The notes: a model not told the origin generated them from the sequence alone. Counted from the first letter of the stretch, positions 1-8,778 are shown. The stretch: 12,095 bases of DNA from Collinsella sp. (GCA_019413955.1 DXMX01000016.1:3679-15773); one strand, 5' to 3'. Made by a program: numbers and translations.

Positions 1-761
1 AGCAGGGCCGAGACAGGGCTCGGGGCCTGGGAGTGGGCATCGGGCAGCCAAGTGTGCATGGGGAACAGGCCGGCCTTGGTGCCAAAGCCGATCACGATAA
101 ACGCAAAGGCGAGGCGCATGAGCGTCGGATCGAACTGGTCGGCATACGGCAGCACGCACGACAGGAATGCGGCCTCGTGGGCGTTGGGAATCACGTCGGC
201 GGCGTTGGCGTAAATCAGCAGCGTACCGAACAGGCCAAAGGCCACGCCGGCGGTGCAGACCATCGCATACTTCCAAGAAGCCTCGAGGGCCGTCTTGTTC
301 TTGTAGATACCCACGAGGAACACGGTGGAAAGCGTGGTTGCCTCCACGGCGGCCCACGTGAGGATCATGTTGTTGGACAGGCACGCGAGCAGCATGGTGA
401 ACACGAACAGGCTAAACAGCGCAAAATACTGCTTGGCGCGCTCGGCGGGCATGGAGCCCTCCTCGATATCGGCCTTTACATAGGGCAGCGAGAACAGCCC
501 CGTAAGAAAACCGATAAAGCCGATGAGCAGCACAAAGATGGCGCCCAGCGAATCGAGGTGGAACCACAGGCCAAGAGCGCTCGCGGTGTCGCCGCTCGTA
601 AGGACGTCACCGGCCGTCATAATCGACAGCACCAGGACGGCTGCGACGGAGACCAGGTTGAGACCGGCAAACACGTTATAGGACGTGTTCTTGGGCATAA
701 ACGCCATGACCAGCGAGAACACCAAAGGAGTCGCGAGCAGGGCGAGAATCAACGTTTCCAT
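1..761 (-). CDS. hyfF: Hydrogenase-4 subunit F, antiporter-like membrane subunit (partial, 3' end beyond window)
   Basis: Membrane subunit of the Hyf formate hydrogenlyase, related to the complex I antiporter-like subunits NuoL/M/N and to MrpA/D; expected to move protons or Na+ across the cytoplasmic membrane. The frame is open from ATG at 761 to the window edge, giving 253 codons of a family usually about 520 residues long, so about half is missing. Visible features are several hydrophobic helices, a glutamate in a membrane segment (E140, context WAAVEATTLS) and the family signature with a buried lysine (K229, context GTKAGLFPMHTWLPDAHS) followed by APSPVSALL. These match the ion-path Glu and Lys of complex I antiporter subunits. 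The start lies 3 bases after the hyfE stop, with GAGGGGG about 6 bases upstream. Identity as HyfF rather than HyfB or HyfD rests on sequence and on its place after hyfE. Confidence 0.93.
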   Translation of the reverse strand, partial: METLILALLATPLVFSLVMAFMPKNTSYNVFAGLNLVSVAAVLVLSIMTAGDVLTSGDTASALGLWFHLDSLGAIFVLLIGFIGFLTGLFSLPYVKADIEEGSMPAERAKQYFALFSLFVFTMLLACLSNNMILTWAAVEATTLSTVFLVGIYKNKTALEASWKYAMVCTAGVAFGLFGTLLIYANAADVIPNAHEAAFLSCVLPYADQFDPTLMRLAFAFIVIGFGTKAGLFPMHTWLPDAHSQAPSPVSAL

Positions 762-764
762 GGA

Positions 765-1418
765 CTACCCCCTCAGCTCGGACAGGTCGCGCGCATCGAG
801 CGAGTGGGAGTCGTCCCAAATGCGACGCACGACGATGGACATGATGATGACGGCAAAGATGGCGTCGGTGGCGATACCGATCTCGATGATCTCGGGAGCG
901 GTGGGGGCCAAAAGCGCGAGCGTCACATGGCTGCCGTTTTCCATAAGGCAGTATCCAAAGATCTGCTTCATGATGTTGCGCTGCGAGATGATGCAGGTGA
1001 GGCCCACAAAGAAGTGAGCGAAGCTAATGGCGAGCGCAGGCGTTGCGACCTCAGCCGTGGGCAGGCTGATCTGCGTCACGACGGCAAAGCAAATCGCGAC
1101 CTCGACGGCGATGATGCAAATAGCCCATGCGGGCTTAAGGCCGGCCTTGAGCGATGCGTCGCTCGGCTCGCCCATCTTCTTATATGCGCGGTTAAGGATA
1201 TAAGGGACCAGGACGACCTTAGTGATAAAGGCAGATCCAGCCCACATAAGCAGCTCCTGCGCACCAGTGGTGACACCGAGCGTGGCGAGAAGCCCCACGA
1301 GCACCAGCGACTGCACCGCATACCAGCGGATGGCGTGCTTGATGTTCTTGGAGACGACCACCATGGTGGACGTGACGATCAGAAGGCCGCCAAGGATGTT
1401 GACGATCGAATAACCCAT
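765..1418 (-). CDS. hyfE: Hydrogenase-4 membrane subunit E
   Basis: Small integral membrane subunit of the Hyf complex, 217 residues, essentially the family length (about 216 in E. coli). The protein is mostly hydrophobic, with about six helices. The C-terminal part is NuoK-like and carries a membrane glutamate (E160, context GYCLMENGSH), the kind of residue that forms part of the proton path beside the NuoH-like subunit in complex I. A second acidic residue sits in a helix near E106. The ATG at 1418 is preceded by TAGGAGG at 9 bases spacing, and the gene starts 13 bases after the hyfD stop, so it is part of the same transcript. HyfE is present in Hyf (FHL-2) but has no counterpart in the smaller Hyc complex, so it helps to place this operon in the Hyf type. 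Confidence 0.93.
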   Translation of the reverse strand: MGYSIVNILGGLLIVTSTMVVVSKNIKHAIRWYAVQSLVLVGLLATLGVTTGAQELLMWAGSAFITKVVLVPYILNRAYKKMGEPSDASLKAGLKPAWAICIIAVEVAICFAVVTQISLPTAEVATPALAISFAHFFVGLTCIISQRNIMKQIFGYCLMENGSHVTLALLAPTAPEIIEIGIATDAIFAVIIMSIVVRRIWDDSHSLDARDLSELRG

Positions 1419-1431
1419 GTCGTTCTACCTC

Positions 1432-2889
1432 CTAACCGATCCAGCTGGCCGAAAGCGGGCCGCTGACGATGACCATGATGATGAGCACGATAAACACAAA
1501 CGCCATCGCGCGGGGAAGCGGGGCTCCCGCAGCGACCTCTTCGCTCGGCTCGCCGGGCAGGCAATAGCCCATCCACTTGAGGAACCAGGCGAAAGTGGCG
1601 ACGGTCTCGGCAACCATGATGCACACGAGCACCAGGATCGCGACGTTGCCGGCACCCACAGAAAAGCCGCCGGCGATAATCTGGAACTTCGAGAAGAACG
1701 TGTTCATAGGCGGCACGCCGGCAATGGCGAGTGCCGCGACACCAAAGCCCACGCCCGAGATCGGGTACTTCTTTACGATGCCGCGAAGCTTGGGCAGCAT
1801 ACGCGTGCCGAGCGTAAAGGAGAACGAACCGGCGATCAGGAAGAACAGCGTCTTGGCGAAAGCGTGGTTAAAGATGTGGCACACGGCGCCATCAAAGGCA
1901 AGCTGGCTGCCAAAGACCGAAAGGCCCAGGCCAAAGAACACATAGGAGAGCTGGGCGATCGTGGAGAAGGCCAGCAGGCGCTTCATGTCCTTTTGCGGCA
2001 GGTACATAAGGAAACCAAAGAGCATGGTGACCATGGCGTCGATAATGGCGACCCAGCCCACGATCTCGGGAATCTCGCCGGCAGAGACGAGTGCGCGCGC
2101 GAACACGCACACGCCGACCTTAACCATCGAGGCACCATGCAGGTAGGCCGAAACAGGCGTCGGTGCCTCCATGGCCGAAGGCAGCCACATGTACATGGGG
2201 ACCTGTGCGGACTTGGCCCAGGCCGCAAACAGCACGAGCAAAAGGACGATAGCCTTGAGCTTGGCGTCGAGGCCGGCAATCGCGGTGATGGCGAAGGTAC
2301 CGGTGTGGGCAAACACGATGGCGGCGCCCAGATACAGGCCGAGCGCACCGATATGCGTGATGATCAGGGCCTTCATGCCGGCCTTCTTGGCCGTAGGCGA
2401 CATGTAGTAGCTAATGAGGCCCCAAGAGCACGCACCCGTGATCTCAAAGAACACGAGCTGGCCCAAAAGGGTCGAGCTGTACACGAGGCCGGCCATGGCG
2501 CCGATGAAGGTCGCGAGGTACGCGTAGAAGCGACGACGCGGCGCATCGGGATGCTCACGGTTATTCTCGCTCATATAGGGAATCGAATAGATCACGACAA
2601 GCAGGCCGATACCCACAAAGGCGGGCGCGAGCAGCGTGCTCATGCGATCGAAGGTGAATCCCATAACGAGGGTCTGCCCAAACGAGATCAGGGGGACCTG
2701 CGTGTCGGGCATGCCGGCGCCAGCGAAATTCGCGGCGAGGGCGATGGTGCAGACCGTCGAGACGGCGGCACCCAAAACGCTGAACCACTTGGCGTACGGA
2801 CGGGGGAACAGGGCGACGAGCACCGAGGCCACCATCGGGGCCGCGATAGCGACCAAGCCGAGAAGGGACAGACTGACTGCAAATGACAT
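1432..2889 (-). CDS. hyfD: Hydrogenase-4 subunit D, antiporter-like membrane subunit
   Basis: Integral membrane protein of 485 residues (E. coli HyfD is about 480), one of three antiporter-like subunits in this operon. It has the NADH:quinone/Mrp antiporter signature: a glutamate in a membrane helix (E149, context VFFEITGACSWGLISYY), a buried lysine (K226, WAKSAQVPMYMWLP), EAPTPVSAYLHGASMVK with K257, and the HIFNHAFAK motif (H338, H342, K346). These residues form the charged half-channels in complex I, so the subunit is probably able to carry ions. The ATG at 2889 has GGGAG 5 bases upstream and follows the hyfC stop by 15 bases. Its C-terminal end is 13 bases from the hyfE start. Confidence 0.93.
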   Translation of the reverse strand: MSFAVSLSLLGLVAIAAPMVASVLVALFPRPYAKWFSVLGAAVSTVCTIALAANFAGAGMPDTQVPLISFGQTLVMGFTFDRMSTLLAPAFVGIGLLVVIYSIPYMSENNREHPDAPRRRFYAYLATFIGAMAGLVYSSTLLGQLVFFEITGACSWGLISYYMSPTAKKAGMKALIITHIGALGLYLGAAIVFAHTGTFAITAIAGLDAKLKAIVLLLVLFAAWAKSAQVPMYMWLPSAMEAPTPVSAYLHGASMVKVGVCVFARALVSAGEIPEIVGWVAIIDAMVTMLFGFLMYLPQKDMKRLLAFSTIAQLSYVFFGLGLSVFGSQLAFDGAVCHIFNHAFAKTLFFLIAGSFSFTLGTRMLPKLRGIVKKYPISGVGFGVAALAIAGVPPMNTFFSKFQIIAGGFSVGAGNVAILVLVCIMVAETVATFAWFLKWMGYCLPGEPSEEVAAGAPLPRAMAFVFIVLIIMVIVSGPLSASWIG

Positions 2890-2904
2890 TGTTTCTCCCT
2901 TCTC

Positions 2905-3831
2905 CTACACGCCTACGACCACGAAGACAAACGCCAGAACGGCGATGCCCACAACGGCCCAGGTCTGATTGCCAAGCACCTTAAAACGCGAGCGCGAGCA
3001 GGAGTTCTCGATCACGCCGCACACGACAAAGTCGATCAGGCACTTCACCAGGAAGATGACCGCGCCCAGAACGGCGGCAGCGCCCACGGTCGCGGGCTCG
3101 CCCCAGGGGACGAAGATCGCGCAGAACCAGGCGACGACCAGGACCTGCTTCATGGACATGGCGAGCTTTGCCATCGCAAGCGACGGGCCGGAAAGCTCGG
3201 CGAGCGGACCTTCCTGAAGCTCCTGCTCGGCCTCGGCCTGATCAAACGGCAGCTTGCCGAGTTCCATGTAGCAGGCGATCGCAAAGGCGATGCCGGCGAG
3301 AATCACGGCGACCGGCGCGTCGACGGCGCCCGTCATGATGTGCTGACCCATGGTGGCGATGTCGGTGGAGCCGCACACCAGGGCGGCGGCAAACAGCGCC
3401 AACAGCATGGACGGCTCGATGAGCACGCTCATGAGCAGCTCGCGGACGCCGCCGATACCGGCGTAGGCGTTGGACGAATCCACACCGCAGAGGGCGAAGA
3501 AGAAGCGGGCGAGCGCCAGGCTGTACATGATGGTGATGGCGTCACCAAAGACCGGGATGGGGCTTTGTGCCGTAAAGAGCGGCAGGCCCATCGCGAGTAT
3601 AAAGGCGACGGCGAAGAACAGCGGCGGCATAATGCGCAGCGCAAAGCTCGCGTCCTCGCTCTGGGACTCGGGGCGCGCAAAGAGCTTGGCCAGGTCGCGG
3701 TAGTCCTGCATGATGCTGGGGCCGCGACGGTTGTGCATCTTGGCGCGGATAACGCGACCGAGACCGGAGAAGAACGGCGCGACGGCCATAACGACCACGC
3801 CCTGCAGAACGGCAAGTACGATGTTGTTCAT
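2905..3831 (-). CDS. hyfC: Hydrogenase-4 subunit C, NuoH-like membrane anchor
   Basis: NuoH/HycD-family membrane subunit that links the soluble hydrogenase arm to the ion-pumping arm; 308 residues, close to HycD and HyfC. The first cytoplasmic loop contains the family block RRGPSIMQDYRDLAKLF (about residues 35-51), which in complex I faces the last Fe-S cluster and quinone chamber. A central acidic stretch, ELGKLPFDQAEAEQELQEGP (190-209), supplies D197, E200, E202 and E204, the probable start of the proton path. There are about eight hydrophobic helices. The ATG at 3831 is preceded by AAGGAGG at 7 bases; the stop of hyfB lies inside that ribosome binding region, 12 bases before the start, so translation is probably coupled. 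Confidence 0.94.
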   Translation of the reverse strand: MNNIVLAVLQGVVVMAVAPFFSGLGRVIRAKMHNRRGPSIMQDYRDLAKLFARPESQSEDASFALRIMPPLFFAVAFILAMGLPLFTAQSPIPVFGDAITIMYSLALARFFFALCGVDSSNAYAGIGGVRELLMSVLIEPSMLLALFAAALVCGSTDIATMGQHIMTGAVDAPVAVILAGIAFAIACYMELGKLPFDQAEAEQELQEGPLAELSGPSLAMAKLAMSMKQVLVVAWFCAIFVPWGEPATVGAAAVLGAVIFLVKCLIDFVVCGVIENSCSRSRFKVLGNQTWAVVGIAVLAFVFVVVGV

Positions 3832-3843
3832 GCTCTCCCCTCC

Positions 3844-5862
3844 TTAACCCATTTGCACGGCGAGCACGAGGAACACCACGAGTGCCGCGACGATGTAGCA
3901 GATATAGATGCTGTAGTTGCCGCCCTCGAGCTTAGTCGCGAGGTCGGCGAGCTTCTCGACACCCTTATGCGGGGCATCGACGAGAACCTTGTCGGGTACG
4001 GGCTCCACAGCCTCGGCCACACCGGTGAGCTTCTGGAAGAAGTGCGCGATGGACCAGCAGACGGCCGTGCAGCGGTCGCGCAGCGTGTAGAGCGGCTGCA
4101 TAAACCAGGACACCTCGGAGGCAAAGGTCGTGGCCACGACGGGCATATGCTCGTTGGGAGCATAGCCGCATGCCCACGGCTGGGACTTCTGCACCTTGCC
4201 GACGGTCTTGAGCTTGCGATAACCGCAGGCAAGGCCGACGAGCACCACGAGCGCAATGGCGATCGCGGGCGTGGAGGTGGCAGCGCCGGAGTACTGGTTC
4301 ATGAGCTCCATGCCCTCGGCGGCAAACACGCCACCGTACGGATGCAGCACGGACGCGGCGACATCGACCAGCACGGGAGCGATCACGGGAGCGCCAATGC
4401 CCAGCACGACGCAGATGGCCGCGAGCAGGCCCTGCGCAAACACCATGGGGGCGGGAACCTCCTTGGCATTAGCCGCGGCCTCGGAGCGGGGCGCGGAGGC
4501 AAAGGAGACGCCATAGGCCTTGACGAAGCACGTGACAGCCAGCGCACCGGTAATGGCAAGCGCGACGGCAGCGAACACGGCCACGATCATGGCGGCCTTG
4601 TCACCCTGCATGGCAGCGTTAAAGAGCGACTGGTAGGTAAACCACTCGGACACAAAGCCGTTGAAGGGCGGGATGGCCGAGATGGCAAGCGCGCCAATGA
4701 GGAAGCAGATGGCCGTTGCCGGCATACGACGGAACAGGCCGCCCATCTTCTCCATATTGCGCGTACCCGTGGAGTACAGCAGCGCACCGGCGCCCAAGAA
4801 CAGCTCGCCCTTAAACATCGCGTGGTTAAACGTGTGGTAGAGGGCGGCCATCAGAGCCAGGACGGCGATGCCGACCGAGTTGAGCGCCATGGCGGCCATG
4901 GAGGCGCCGACGCCGAGCAGAATGATGCCGATGTTCTCGACGGAGTGATAGGCCAGCAGACGCTTGATGTCATGCTCCTGCAGGGCGAAGGCCACGCCGA
5001 GGACCGACGAGATCGCACCGAAGACCATGACCATAAGGCCCCACCAGACCTGAACGCCCGAGGCGGAGAGCAGGTCGAGACCAACCTTGAGGATACCGAA
5101 GATACCGATCTTGATCATGCCGCCGGACATGAGGGCCGACACGTTGGACGGCGCCTCGGGATGTGCCTTGGGCAGCCAGCCGTGCAGCGGGATGATACCG
5201 GCCTTGGCGCCAAAGCCAAAGAAGGCGAGCACGAAGCACACGGATGCGACCGCAGGGCTAAACTGCGTAGCGCGGAAATCCGCAAAGGCAAACGAGCCAC
5301 CGGCGAAGTTGGTCATGGTGAGGAAGCTCGCCATGATGAGCACAAAACCCACGTGTGCGATCACAAAGTAGAGCCAACCGCCATGGATGGAGTTCTCGTT
5401 CTCCTCGATCACGACCAGGAAGTACGAGGTAAGCGACATGAGCTCAAAGGCGACCAGGAACCAAAACACGTTGTCGGCGGTGATGACGAGCATCATGGAC
5501 GCCACGAAGGTGTTAAAGAAGAAGCCAGCGCGGCCCTTTTTGCCCGGGTACTCATCAAAGTAGTTGAGACCGTAGATCGAACCGGCAAACGCGAGCACCG
5601 AGATGAGCGCCACGAACAGACCGGACAGCTGATTGAGCAGCAGCTGGAAATGGGCAAACGGGAAGAACACGATGGTGTCGACCGACGTGACATCGCCCAG
5701 CACGGCCTGGATACCGGCCACAAACGAAAGCACCGCGGCGGCGGCGCCGATAAGGCAGCCGGCGGTCTTGGCGGCGTTATCGGCCTTGATCAGCAGAACC
5801 GAGGCGAGCGCACCGATGCACGAGACGGCAAGCGATGCGATAAACAGCGTCATGCTATCCAT
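3844..5862 (-). CDS. hyfB: Hydrogenase-4 subunit B, large antiporter-like membrane subunit
   Basis: Antiporter-like subunit of 672 residues, the same length as E. coli HyfB. It would sit next to HyfC and carry an ion-translocation channel. Charged membrane residues at the family positions are intact: E140 (VAFELMSLTSYFLV), K220 (GAKAGIIPLHGWLP), K251 (SGGMIKIGIFG), H343 and H347 (YHTFNHAMF) and K351. The C-terminal third has a loop near residue 570 (QPWACGYAPNEHMP), typical of HycC/HyfB, a long cytoplasmic-type stretch and a final hydrophobic helix. The ATG at 5862 overlaps the hyfA stop by 8 bases (ATGGATAG), and AAGGGAG lies 8 bases upstream within hyfA. A second ATG at codon 4 is possible but less well spaced. 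Confidence 0.95.
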   Translation of the reverse strand: MDSMTLFIASLAVSCIGALASVLLIKADNAAKTAGCLIGAAAAVLSFVAGIQAVLGDVTSVDTIVFFPFAHFQLLLNQLSGLFVALISVLAFAGSIYGLNYFDEYPGKKGRAGFFFNTFVASMMLVITADNVFWFLVAFELMSLTSYFLVVIEENENSIHGGWLYFVIAHVGFVLIMASFLTMTNFAGGSFAFADFRATQFSPAVASVCFVLAFFGFGAKAGIIPLHGWLPKAHPEAPSNVSALMSGGMIKIGIFGILKVGLDLLSASGVQVWWGLMVMVFGAISSVLGVAFALQEHDIKRLLAYHSVENIGIILLGVGASMAAMALNSVGIAVLALMAALYHTFNHAMFKGELFLGAGALLYSTGTRNMEKMGGLFRRMPATAICFLIGALAISAIPPFNGFVSEWFTYQSLFNAAMQGDKAAMIVAVFAAVALAITGALAVTCFVKAYGVSFASAPRSEAAANAKEVPAPMVFAQGLLAAICVVLGIGAPVIAPVLVDVAASVLHPYGGVFAAEGMELMNQYSGAATSTPAIAIALVVLVGLACGYRKLKTVGKVQKSQPWACGYAPNEHMPVVATTFASEVSWFMQPLYTLRDRCTAVCWSIAHFFQKLTGVAEAVEPVPDKVLVDAPHKGVEKLADLATKLEGGNYSIYICYIVAALVVFLVLAVQMG

Positions 5863-6472
5863 TGTTTACGCTCCCTTCTGCTTTCTCGGACAGACCCTGG
5901 GCCACAGCGGTAACGTCGACAACCGGACCGTTTTCGATCGAGCGCAGGCGCTTGGCCTCGTCGAGCTCGCGATCGGCCGCGCCACCCATGACGGTCAGTG
6001 CCTTGGTGGGGCACGCCGCCACACAATGTGGGCCGTCCGGATCGAAGGCGCACAGGTCGCACTTGACAGCGCAGGTGTACTGGCCGGGAGCCCACGTAAG
6101 CAGGCTGCTCAGGGACTTAGGGTACGAAGGCGTCGGGTCGCACATGCCTGCGACACCGGCGATAGACGTGCCATCGGGATGGATGGCTCCGAAGGGGCAC
6201 GCGATGGCGCACAGCCTGCACCCGATGCACTCCTGCTCCTTGACGTGGATGCGGTCGCCATCGTGCTCGATGGCATTCACCGGGCAAACCTCGGCGCAGG
6301 GGGCACCCTCGCAATGGTGGCAGGCAAGGGCGGCCGAAATGCCGCCGGTCTTCACGAGCGCCAGGCGCGGCGTATCCTGAAGACCCTGCATCCGGTGGGC
6401 GTCGGCACAGGCGGACTGGCATGTTCCGCAGCCGATGCACCTCTCCGGGTTGATGTCGATGAAGCGGTTCAT
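5855..6472 (-). CDS. hyfA: Hydrogenase-4 electron-transfer ferredoxin subunit A (four 4Fe-4S clusters)
   Basis: Polyferredoxin of 205 residues, the same length as E. coli HyfA, which passes electrons from formate dehydrogenase to the hydrogenase. Sixteen cysteines form four cluster motifs: C12-C15-C18-C22, C51-C54-C59-C63, C82-C85-C88-C92 and C138-C141-C150-C154. A roughly 40-residue insertion between the third and fourth motifs holds two further cysteines (C111, C134); E. coli HyfA has an insertion at the same place. No signal peptide is visible, so the protein should be cytoplasmic. I chose ATG at 6472 because AAAGGAAG lies 5 bases upstream; a GTG two codons earlier is only 2 bases from that site. 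The gene overlaps hyfB by 8 bases and follows a strong hairpin after fdhF. HycB is the nearest alternative name, but the neighbours are Hyf. Confidence 0.93.
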   Translation of the reverse strand: MNRFIDINPERCIGCGTCQSACADAHRMQGLQDTPRLALVKTGGISAALACHHCEGAPCAEVCPVNAIEHDGDRIHVKEQECIGCRLCAIACPFGAIHPDGTSIAGVAGMCDPTPSYPKSLSSLLTWAPGQYTCAVKCDLCAFDPDGPHCVAACPTKALTVMGGAADRELDEAKRLRSIENGPVVDVTAVAQGLSEKAEGSVNNG

Positions 6473-6494
6473 CCCCACTTCCTTTCAAAATAAC

Positions 6495-6529
6495 GGGCCG
6501 GGCTCCCGAACGTACGGGACGCCCGGCCC
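6495..6529 (-). other. GC-rich intercistronic hairpin between fdhF and hyfA
   Basis: Inverted repeat with 9-bp outer arms GGGCCGGGC and GCCCGGCCC (6495-6503 and 6521-6529), a 4-bp inner extension TCCC/GGGA, one bulged base at 6520 and an 8-base loop. In the operon transcript it is followed by GTTATTTTG, an interrupted U-run, so it may act as a leaky terminator or as a barrier to RNA decay protecting the fdhF message. It lies after the fdhF stop and 22 bases before the hyfA start. The pairing is read directly; the role is inferred. Confidence 0.7.
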
Positions 6530-6550
6530 AAAAAGCCAACGAGAACGGGA

Positions 6551-8773
6551 CTACACGATTTGATTCACGTGCGTCTCGTCGTCGAACTTGGCGGCGCCAG
6601 GCTCAACGTCCTGGGGAGCGGCGGCGTCCACCAGAGCCTGCTTGAGCTCGGTGTACTGACGCTCTACCTCGCCCTCGGCCCACACCTGGTCGGCGATGGC
6701 GTCGACCTGGCAGGCGGAGAACTTGTCCTCGGGCGTGTGCGAGACCGGGTCGACCTTGTGAATGGTCAGCTCGTTGCACTTGCCGATCCACCACTGGTAG
6801 GTCATATAGACCGTGCCCTTGTTGATGCGGTCGCTCACGTCGGCGCGGCTGTATACCTGGCCGCGGCGGCTGTGGATCGAGACGATGTCGCCGTTCTTGA
6901 TACCGCGCGCCTGGGCGTCCGCGGGATTCATGCGGACAAAACCGGGCTCGTCGGCGAGCAGCGCCAGCGTCTTGCAGTTGCCGGTCATCGAACGGCAGCT
7001 GTAGTGGCCGACCTCGCGGACGGTGCACAGGATGAGCGGGTACTCATCGTCGGGAAGCTCGGAGGGCGCCTCCCAGTCGTGCGCCATCAGGTTGGCGCGG
7101 CCGTCCTTGGTGGTGAACTTGCCACCAGCGAACATGTCGGGCGTACCGTGGTCGTTCACATCGGTGCTCTTGACGGGCCACTGGGCGTAGCCGCCCTCGG
7201 GAGCCATCTTCTCGTAGGTCGCGCCCACAAAGTTGGGGCACAGGCTAATGCACTCGTTCCAGATCTGCTCGGTGTTGTCGTAGTGCATGGGATAGCCCAT
7301 ACGCGTGGACAGGTCCGCGAAGATCTCCCAGTCGTGACGGCACTCGCCCTTGGGCGGAACGGCCGCGTCAAAGTGCTGGAAGCTACGGTCGGATGCGGTA
7401 AAGACACCCTCGTGCTCGCCCCAAGAGGTGGCAGGCAGGATGACGTCGGCGAGCATGGTCGTCTGCGTCATAAAGATGTCCTGACAAATGAACAGATCCA
7501 GCTCGGAGAGCGTCTTGCGCATACCGGCCGAATCGGGCTCGGTCTGCACCGGGTCCTCGCCGTAGTTGTAGAAGCAGTGCACCTTGCCCTCGTCGACCAG
7601 GTGGCCCAGGTCGGTGAGCTTGTAGCCCTCCTCGAGCGGGAGCTTTTCCTCGGGCACGCCCCAAGCCTTGGCAAACTTGGCACGCACTGCGGGGTCGGTG
7701 ACTTTCTGGTAGCCAGGGTACAGGTTGGGCAGCATGCCCATATCGCAGGAGCCCTGGACGTTATTCTGGCCACGCACGGGCGCGAGGCCGGAGTTGGGTT
7801 TGCCGATCTGACCGGCAACGCAGGCGATGGAGGCGATGGTATGCACCGTCTTCAGGTTCTGCTTCTGCTGGCATACGCCCATGCCCCAGCCAATGATGGC
7901 AGAGGGCTTCGCCGTGGCGTACATCTCGGCAGCTTGGTGGATCAACGCGGGCTCGACACCCGTGATGTCCTGTACGGATTCGGGAGTGTAGTTCTTGATG
8001 GTCTCCCACCACTCGTCAAAGCCGTTCGTGTGCTCGGCGACGAATTCCTTGTCGTAGAGGCCATCGTTGACCAAGCAGTTGGCAAAGGCGTTGAGGAACG
8101 CAACGTTGCAACCGTTCTTGATCGGAAGGTAGAGATCGGCGATACGCGCGGTTTCGATATGGCGCGGGTCGGCGACGATGATCTTGCAACCCTTTTCTTT
8201 GGCTCGCACGATACGCCTTGCGACGATGGGGTGCGAATCGGCAGGGTTATAGCCGAAGAGGAAAATGCAGCCCGCATCCTCCATACCGGGGATGGAGCAT
8301 GACATGCAACCTGAACCAACCGTGTCCATCAGACCGAGGACAGTAGGGCCGTGTCAAGTACGGGCGCAGTTGTCTACGCTGTGGGTGCCGATGCACGCGC
8401 GCGTAAACTTCTGCATGACGTAGTTCGCCTCATTGCCGCCGCCTCGCGAAGAGCCGGTGGTCATGACAGCGTTAGGACCATATTCGTCAATTATGGCCTG
8501 CATCTTAGATGCGGTGAAATCCAGTGCCTCGTCCCAGCTTACGCGCTCAAGATCCGCGCCCTTGGTGCGGCGGATCATCGGGTGCAGTACGCGGGGAGTC
8601 AAGATCTTGGTGTCGTTGATGAAGTCGTAGCCGCTCATGCCCTTAAGGCACAGCTCGCTCTGGTTGGTGATGCCGTTGAGCGGTTCGGTACCCACGACCT
8701 GGCCGTTTTGGACCAAGAGGTTAAACTGGCAACCGGCGCCGCAGTACGGGCAAATCACTTTATGCTTCTCCAT
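6551..8773 (-). CDS. fdhF: Formate dehydrogenase H, selenocysteine-containing (in-frame TGA at codon 140)
   Basis: Molybdenum or tungsten enzyme oxidising formate to CO2 and feeding electrons to the 4Fe-4S partners of formate hydrogenlyase. The frame has one internal stop, TGA at 8354-8356, which is codon 140 from the ATG at 8773. E. coli FdhF has selenocysteine at residue 140 in context CARV-Sec-HGP; here it is CART-Sec-HGP. The N-terminal 4Fe-4S ligands C8, C11, C15 and C42 and the electron-relay K44 fall at E. coli positions, and H141 is present. Later blocks typical of the bis-MGD domains include FGYNPADSHPIV, GWGMGVCQQ, PVRGQNNVQG, QDIFMTQT, SWGEHEGVF and REVGHYSCRSMTGNC. With TGA read as Sec the product has 740 residues against 715 in E. 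coli; most of the surplus is a C-terminal tail. AAGGAGG precedes the start by 5 bases. It should be annotated as one gene, not as two ORFs or a pseudogene. Confidence 0.97.
8324..8356 (-). promoter_or_regulatory. SECIS-like element with UGA selenocysteine codon
   Basis: Begins at the TGA codon (8356-8354). A hairpin folds by hand at 8341-8324: GUCC, UC, loop GGUCU, GA, bulged U, GGAC, giving six pairs. The loop GGUCU is the one in the E. coli fdhF SECIS and lies at the same distance from the UGA. The bases right after UGA, CAC GGC CC, are also shared. This is the expected SelB-binding signal for UGA decoding. The stem differs from E. coli, with the bulged U on the 3' side, so SelB specificity may differ. 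Confidence 0.85.
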
Positions 8774-8778
8774 GACAC

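Noticed and set aside
1417..2886. 489-codon plus-strand open frame opposite hyfD, and a similar one at 33-1466 opposite hyfF and hyfE
   Set aside because: Antisense shadows with composition unlike the real genes. The frame at 33-1466 spans two genes on the other strand.
3340..5913. 857-codon open frame on the plus strand opposite hyfB and hyfC
   Set aside because: It is antisense to two clear genes. Its translation is rich in His, Gly, Arg and Asp with no recognisable domain, as expected from the reverse complement of GC-rich membrane protein genes.
6560..8302. 580-codon plus-strand open frame opposite fdhF
   Set aside because: Shadow of fdhF codon bias: no ribosome binding site and no domain, while the opposite strand is a strong match to formate dehydrogenase H.
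8354..8356. Nonsense mutation splitting fdhF into two genes or a pseudogene
   Set aside because: The only interruption is TGA at the exact selenocysteine position with a matching downstream loop; the rest of the frame is intact.
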